Origin: Dechloromonas sp. H13
GTDB taxonomy: Bacteria; Pseudomonadota; Gammaproteobacteria; Burkholderiales; Rhodocyclaceae
Length of the DNA: 64,000 nucleotides
NCBI RefSeq assembly: GCF_009469615.1
Contig: NZ_SSXX01000009.1
Location: forward strand, 97,387-161,386
Direction of reading: 5' to 3'
Shown: in pieces, positions 62,342-64,000 of the stretch
Numbering within the stretch: the stretch's first letter is position 1
Layout of the letters: each line of letters starts with the position of its first letter
Translations under genes and position numbers: made by a program
The notes under the pieces: model-generated
The model's input: the letters and a program-made list of their open reading frames with translations, nothing else
The model's database searches: none
Told to the model about the DNA's origin: nothing

Positions 62342-63775
62342 ATGAAGCGTTTTATCCAGGGAGAGAGTCGAACCCAAAGTACCTTGCTTCCCGCTGTGCT
62401 GGATGACTACATCGTGGATTGCAACCCGGTCCGGGTCGTCGATGTGTTTGTCGATGAACTGGCGTTGGGTAGCTTGGGTTTTTCGGGGATTGATCCGGCG
62501 GCTACAGGGCGGCCGGCTTACCATCCGGCAGTGCTACTGAAGCTGTATATCTACGGCTACCTCAACCGCATTCCGTCTAGTCGGCGACTGGAGCGAGAAG
62601 CACAGCGCAACGTCGAATTGATGTGGCTTACGGGGCGCTTGATGCCCGACCACAAGACCATTGCCAGTTTCCGTAAGGACAACGGTCCAGCGATTCGCAA
62701 GGTCTGCCGGCAATTCGTGGTCTTGTGCCAGCAACTCAACTTGTTCACGGAAGCGCTGGTCGCCATCGACGGGAGCAAGTTCAAGGCTGTCAATAACCGT
62801 GATCGGAATTTCACGAGCGCCAAATTGCAGCGGCGGATGGCTGACATCGAGGCGAGCATTCAGCGTTATCTGACCGAACTTGAGACTGCGGATCGGCAGG
62901 AACCTGACATTGCCCAAGCCAAGGCCGGTCGGCTCAATGACAAGATCGCCGCCCTGAAGGCACAGATGCAACAACTCCAGATGATCGAAACCCAGTTGGC
63001 GCAATCACCCGACGGACAACTCTCTCTGACCGACCCCGACGCTCGCTCGATGAAGACTCGAGGCACCGGGGTCGTGGGCTACAACGTGCAGACTGCCGTG
63101 GATGCCAAACACCATCTGATCGTCGCGCACGAAGTCACCAATGTTGGCATTGATCGAGACCTTCTGGTCGGCATGGCGAAGCGGGCACGAGAAGCTATTG
63201 GTGGCGGAAATCTGACTGTGATTGCCGATCGAGGCTACTTCAAAGGTGAGCAAATTCTGGCCTGCCAGGAAGCAGGGATTACAGCCATCGTCCCGAAAAC
63301 CAGCACCTCGGCGGCCAAGGCCGAGGGTCGCTTCGATAAGGCCGATTTCGTCTACGACCCGGCGGCCGATGAATACCGTTGCCCGGCAAATCAACGTCTT
63401 GTCTGGCGATTCGCCCGTGTCGAAGGCGGTCTGATGCTCAATCGGTACTGGAGTTCTGCCTGTCCGCAATGTGCCATCAAGGCGCAATGCACGCCGAGCG
63501 ACTATCGTCGCGTCAGCCGCTGGGAACATCAGGCGGTGCTCGATGCCATGGAGCGCCGGCTAGATATGGCGCCTGACAGCATGCGCATTCGCCGGCAGAC
63601 CGTTGAGCATCCCTTCGGGACGCTCAAGGCCTGGATGGGCGCAACCCACTTCCTGACCCGCACCCTGGAAAAGGTGAAAACGGAGATGAGTTTGCAGGTC
63701 TTGGCGTACAACTTGAAACGAGTGATCAACCTTCTGGGGGTGACGGGGCTGATAGCAGCGTTGCAGGCGGCCTGA
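62342..63775 (+). CDS. IS1182-family transposase
   Basis: A 477-residue DDE transposase. The N-terminal region (MKRFIQGESRTQSTLLP, RPAYHPAVLLKLYIYGYLNRIPSSRRLERE) is diagnostic for IS1182. Catalytic acids are in AIDGSKF, VIADRGYF and TVEHPFGTLK. A Cys cluster (ACPQCAIKAQC) probably binds Zn. The ATG at 62342 is taken over an upstream GTG at 62303. No frameshift or stop is seen, so it could be active. Confidence 0.96.
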   Translation: MKRFIQGESRTQSTLLPAVLDDYIVDCNPVRVVDVFVDELALGSLGFSGIDPAATGRPAYHPAVLLKLYIYGYLNRIPSSRRLEREAQRNVELMWLTGRLMPDHKTIASFRKDNGPAIRKVCRQFVVLCQQLNLFTEALVAIDGSKFKAVNNRDRNFTSAKLQRRMADIEASIQRYLTELETADRQEPDIAQAKAGRLNDKIAALKAQMQQLQMIETQLAQSPDGQLSLTDPDARSMKTRGTGVVGYNVQTAVDAKHHLIVAHEVTNVGIDRDLLVGMAKRAREAIGGGNLTVIADRGYFKGEQILACQEAGITAIVPKTSTSAAKAEGRFDKADFVYDPAADEYRCPANQRLVWRFARVEGGLMLNRYWSSACPQCAIKAQCTPSDYRRVSRWEHQAVLDAMERRLDMAPDSMRIRRQTVEHPFGTLKAWMGATHFLTRTLEKVKTEMSLQVLAYNLKRVINLLGVTGLIAALQAA

Positions 63776-63857
63776 CGGCCAGTCAGTAACCTTCAGATGC
63801 CCTCTGCCTGTTTCCATCCATACCAATCGCCCACGCCAGGAACCTGTGCCAACCGGA

Positions 63858-63877
63858 GTTTTTACACAGTCTGGGCC
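63858..63877 (-). repeat. IS right terminal inverted repeat
   Basis: Reverse complement reads GGCCCAGACTGTGTAAAAAC, matching the left end exactly. Confidence 0.95.
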
Positions 63878-64000
63878 AAGAGCTGGCATTGGCCAATGAC
63901 CGGTAACGAGAAGCCCATGTTGGCGTCTGTATCCGAGGCCAGGCTACCCGCTGAACGTAACCAACGCCGCAGTAGCTGTGGGCATGGTGCAGCTGAATGA
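63878..64000. other. Flank right of the IS, no gene recognised
   Basis: The last 123 bases have a 12-bp palindrome CATTGGCCAATG (63887-63898). A frame through this segment starts inside the IS and is not protein-like. Could be a promoter region for a gene beyond the window. Confidence 0.4.

Larger units (their letters stand above)
62262..63877 (+). mobile_element. IS1182-family insertion sequence, complete
   Basis: A 1616-bp element bounded by 20-bp perfect inverted repeats and holding a single full-length DDE transposase. It lies 16 bases after the RNase D-like gene. No target-site duplication is obvious: flanks are GATGTC on the left and AAGAGC on the right. The intact ORF and perfect ends suggest a recent insertion. 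Confidence 0.93.

Noticed and set aside
62256..63883. Target-site duplication of the IS element
   Set aside because: Flanking bases GATGTC and AAGAGC share no direct repeat.

Overview
The window is G+C-rich, densely coding chromosomal DNA. Gene content (rimO beside a patatin-family gene, a ccoG-type cytochrome oxidase assembly gene, an SHP/diheme cytochrome c/cytochrome b operon, a heavy-metal RND pump, tartrate catabolism) and codon use suggest a respiratory betaproteobacterium, most likely of the order Rhodocyclales (Dechloromonas/Azonexus-like). The taxonomic call is inference from gene families; no rRNA gene is present.

Layout. 1-1.6 kb: 3' end of a Na+/solute symporter, its small DUF4212 subunit and a small membrane protein, then tRNA-Ser(GGA). 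1.7-4.8 kb: a PAS/AAA+ sigma-54 activator divergent from ccoG. 4.8-8.6 kb: a terminator-bearing leader, rimO, a patatin-like hydrolase and a GlcD-type flavoprotein. 8.6-11.1 kb (minus): an operon of an ArsC/Spx-like protein, Hsp33 with a reduced cysteine switch, a YkgJ-type protein with a probable CTG start, and three small genes. 11.3-18.6 kb: a tartrate island with ttuC, a TauE/SafE exporter, two LysR regulators, a TtuB-type permease, ttdA/ttdB and the internally deleted relic of a malic enzyme. 18.7-22.1 kb: a ferric-reductase-like flavocytochrome and a MocR regulator divergent from a small DUF2917-like gene.

22.1-26.9 kb looks different: sparser genes, longer non-coding stretches, less G+C-biased codons and diverged repeats. 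It holds a metallophosphoesterase, a small membrane protein, a second MocR regulator, PaiB and a cupin. 26.9-33.7 kb: alpha/beta hydrolase, Tex, gamma-carbonic-anhydrase-like protein, two orphans and a dicarboxylate/glutamate-type symporter. 33.8-41.4 kb: a CzcCBA-type efflux operon divergent from its two-component system. 41.4-54.2 kb: housekeeping and signalling genes (MazG-like, RlmJ, DUF3301, mutarotase, diguanylate cyclase, RF3, YaiI/YqxD, RbgA-type GTPase) plus a secreted cPLA2/patatin-like protein. 54.2-62.2 kb: an orphan PAS histidine kinase, a five-gene operon joining SHP, diheme cytochrome c and cytochrome b to an OmpR-type two-component system, then a START-like protein, an esterase and an RNase D-like exonuclease. 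62.3-63.9 kb: an intact IS1182-family insertion sequence with 20-bp perfect inverted repeats.

The most unusual signals are a dispersed motif (T4-6, N3-5, GTCGACCGCA) with eight copies in coding and non-coding DNA, four CTTAAG-like repeats at exact 11-bp period upstream of the SHP operon, the promoter/palindrome/terminator leader before rimO, the deleted malic enzyme, and Hsp33 with only two of four zinc cysteines. I found no CRISPR array, prophage or clear multi-gene defence system.
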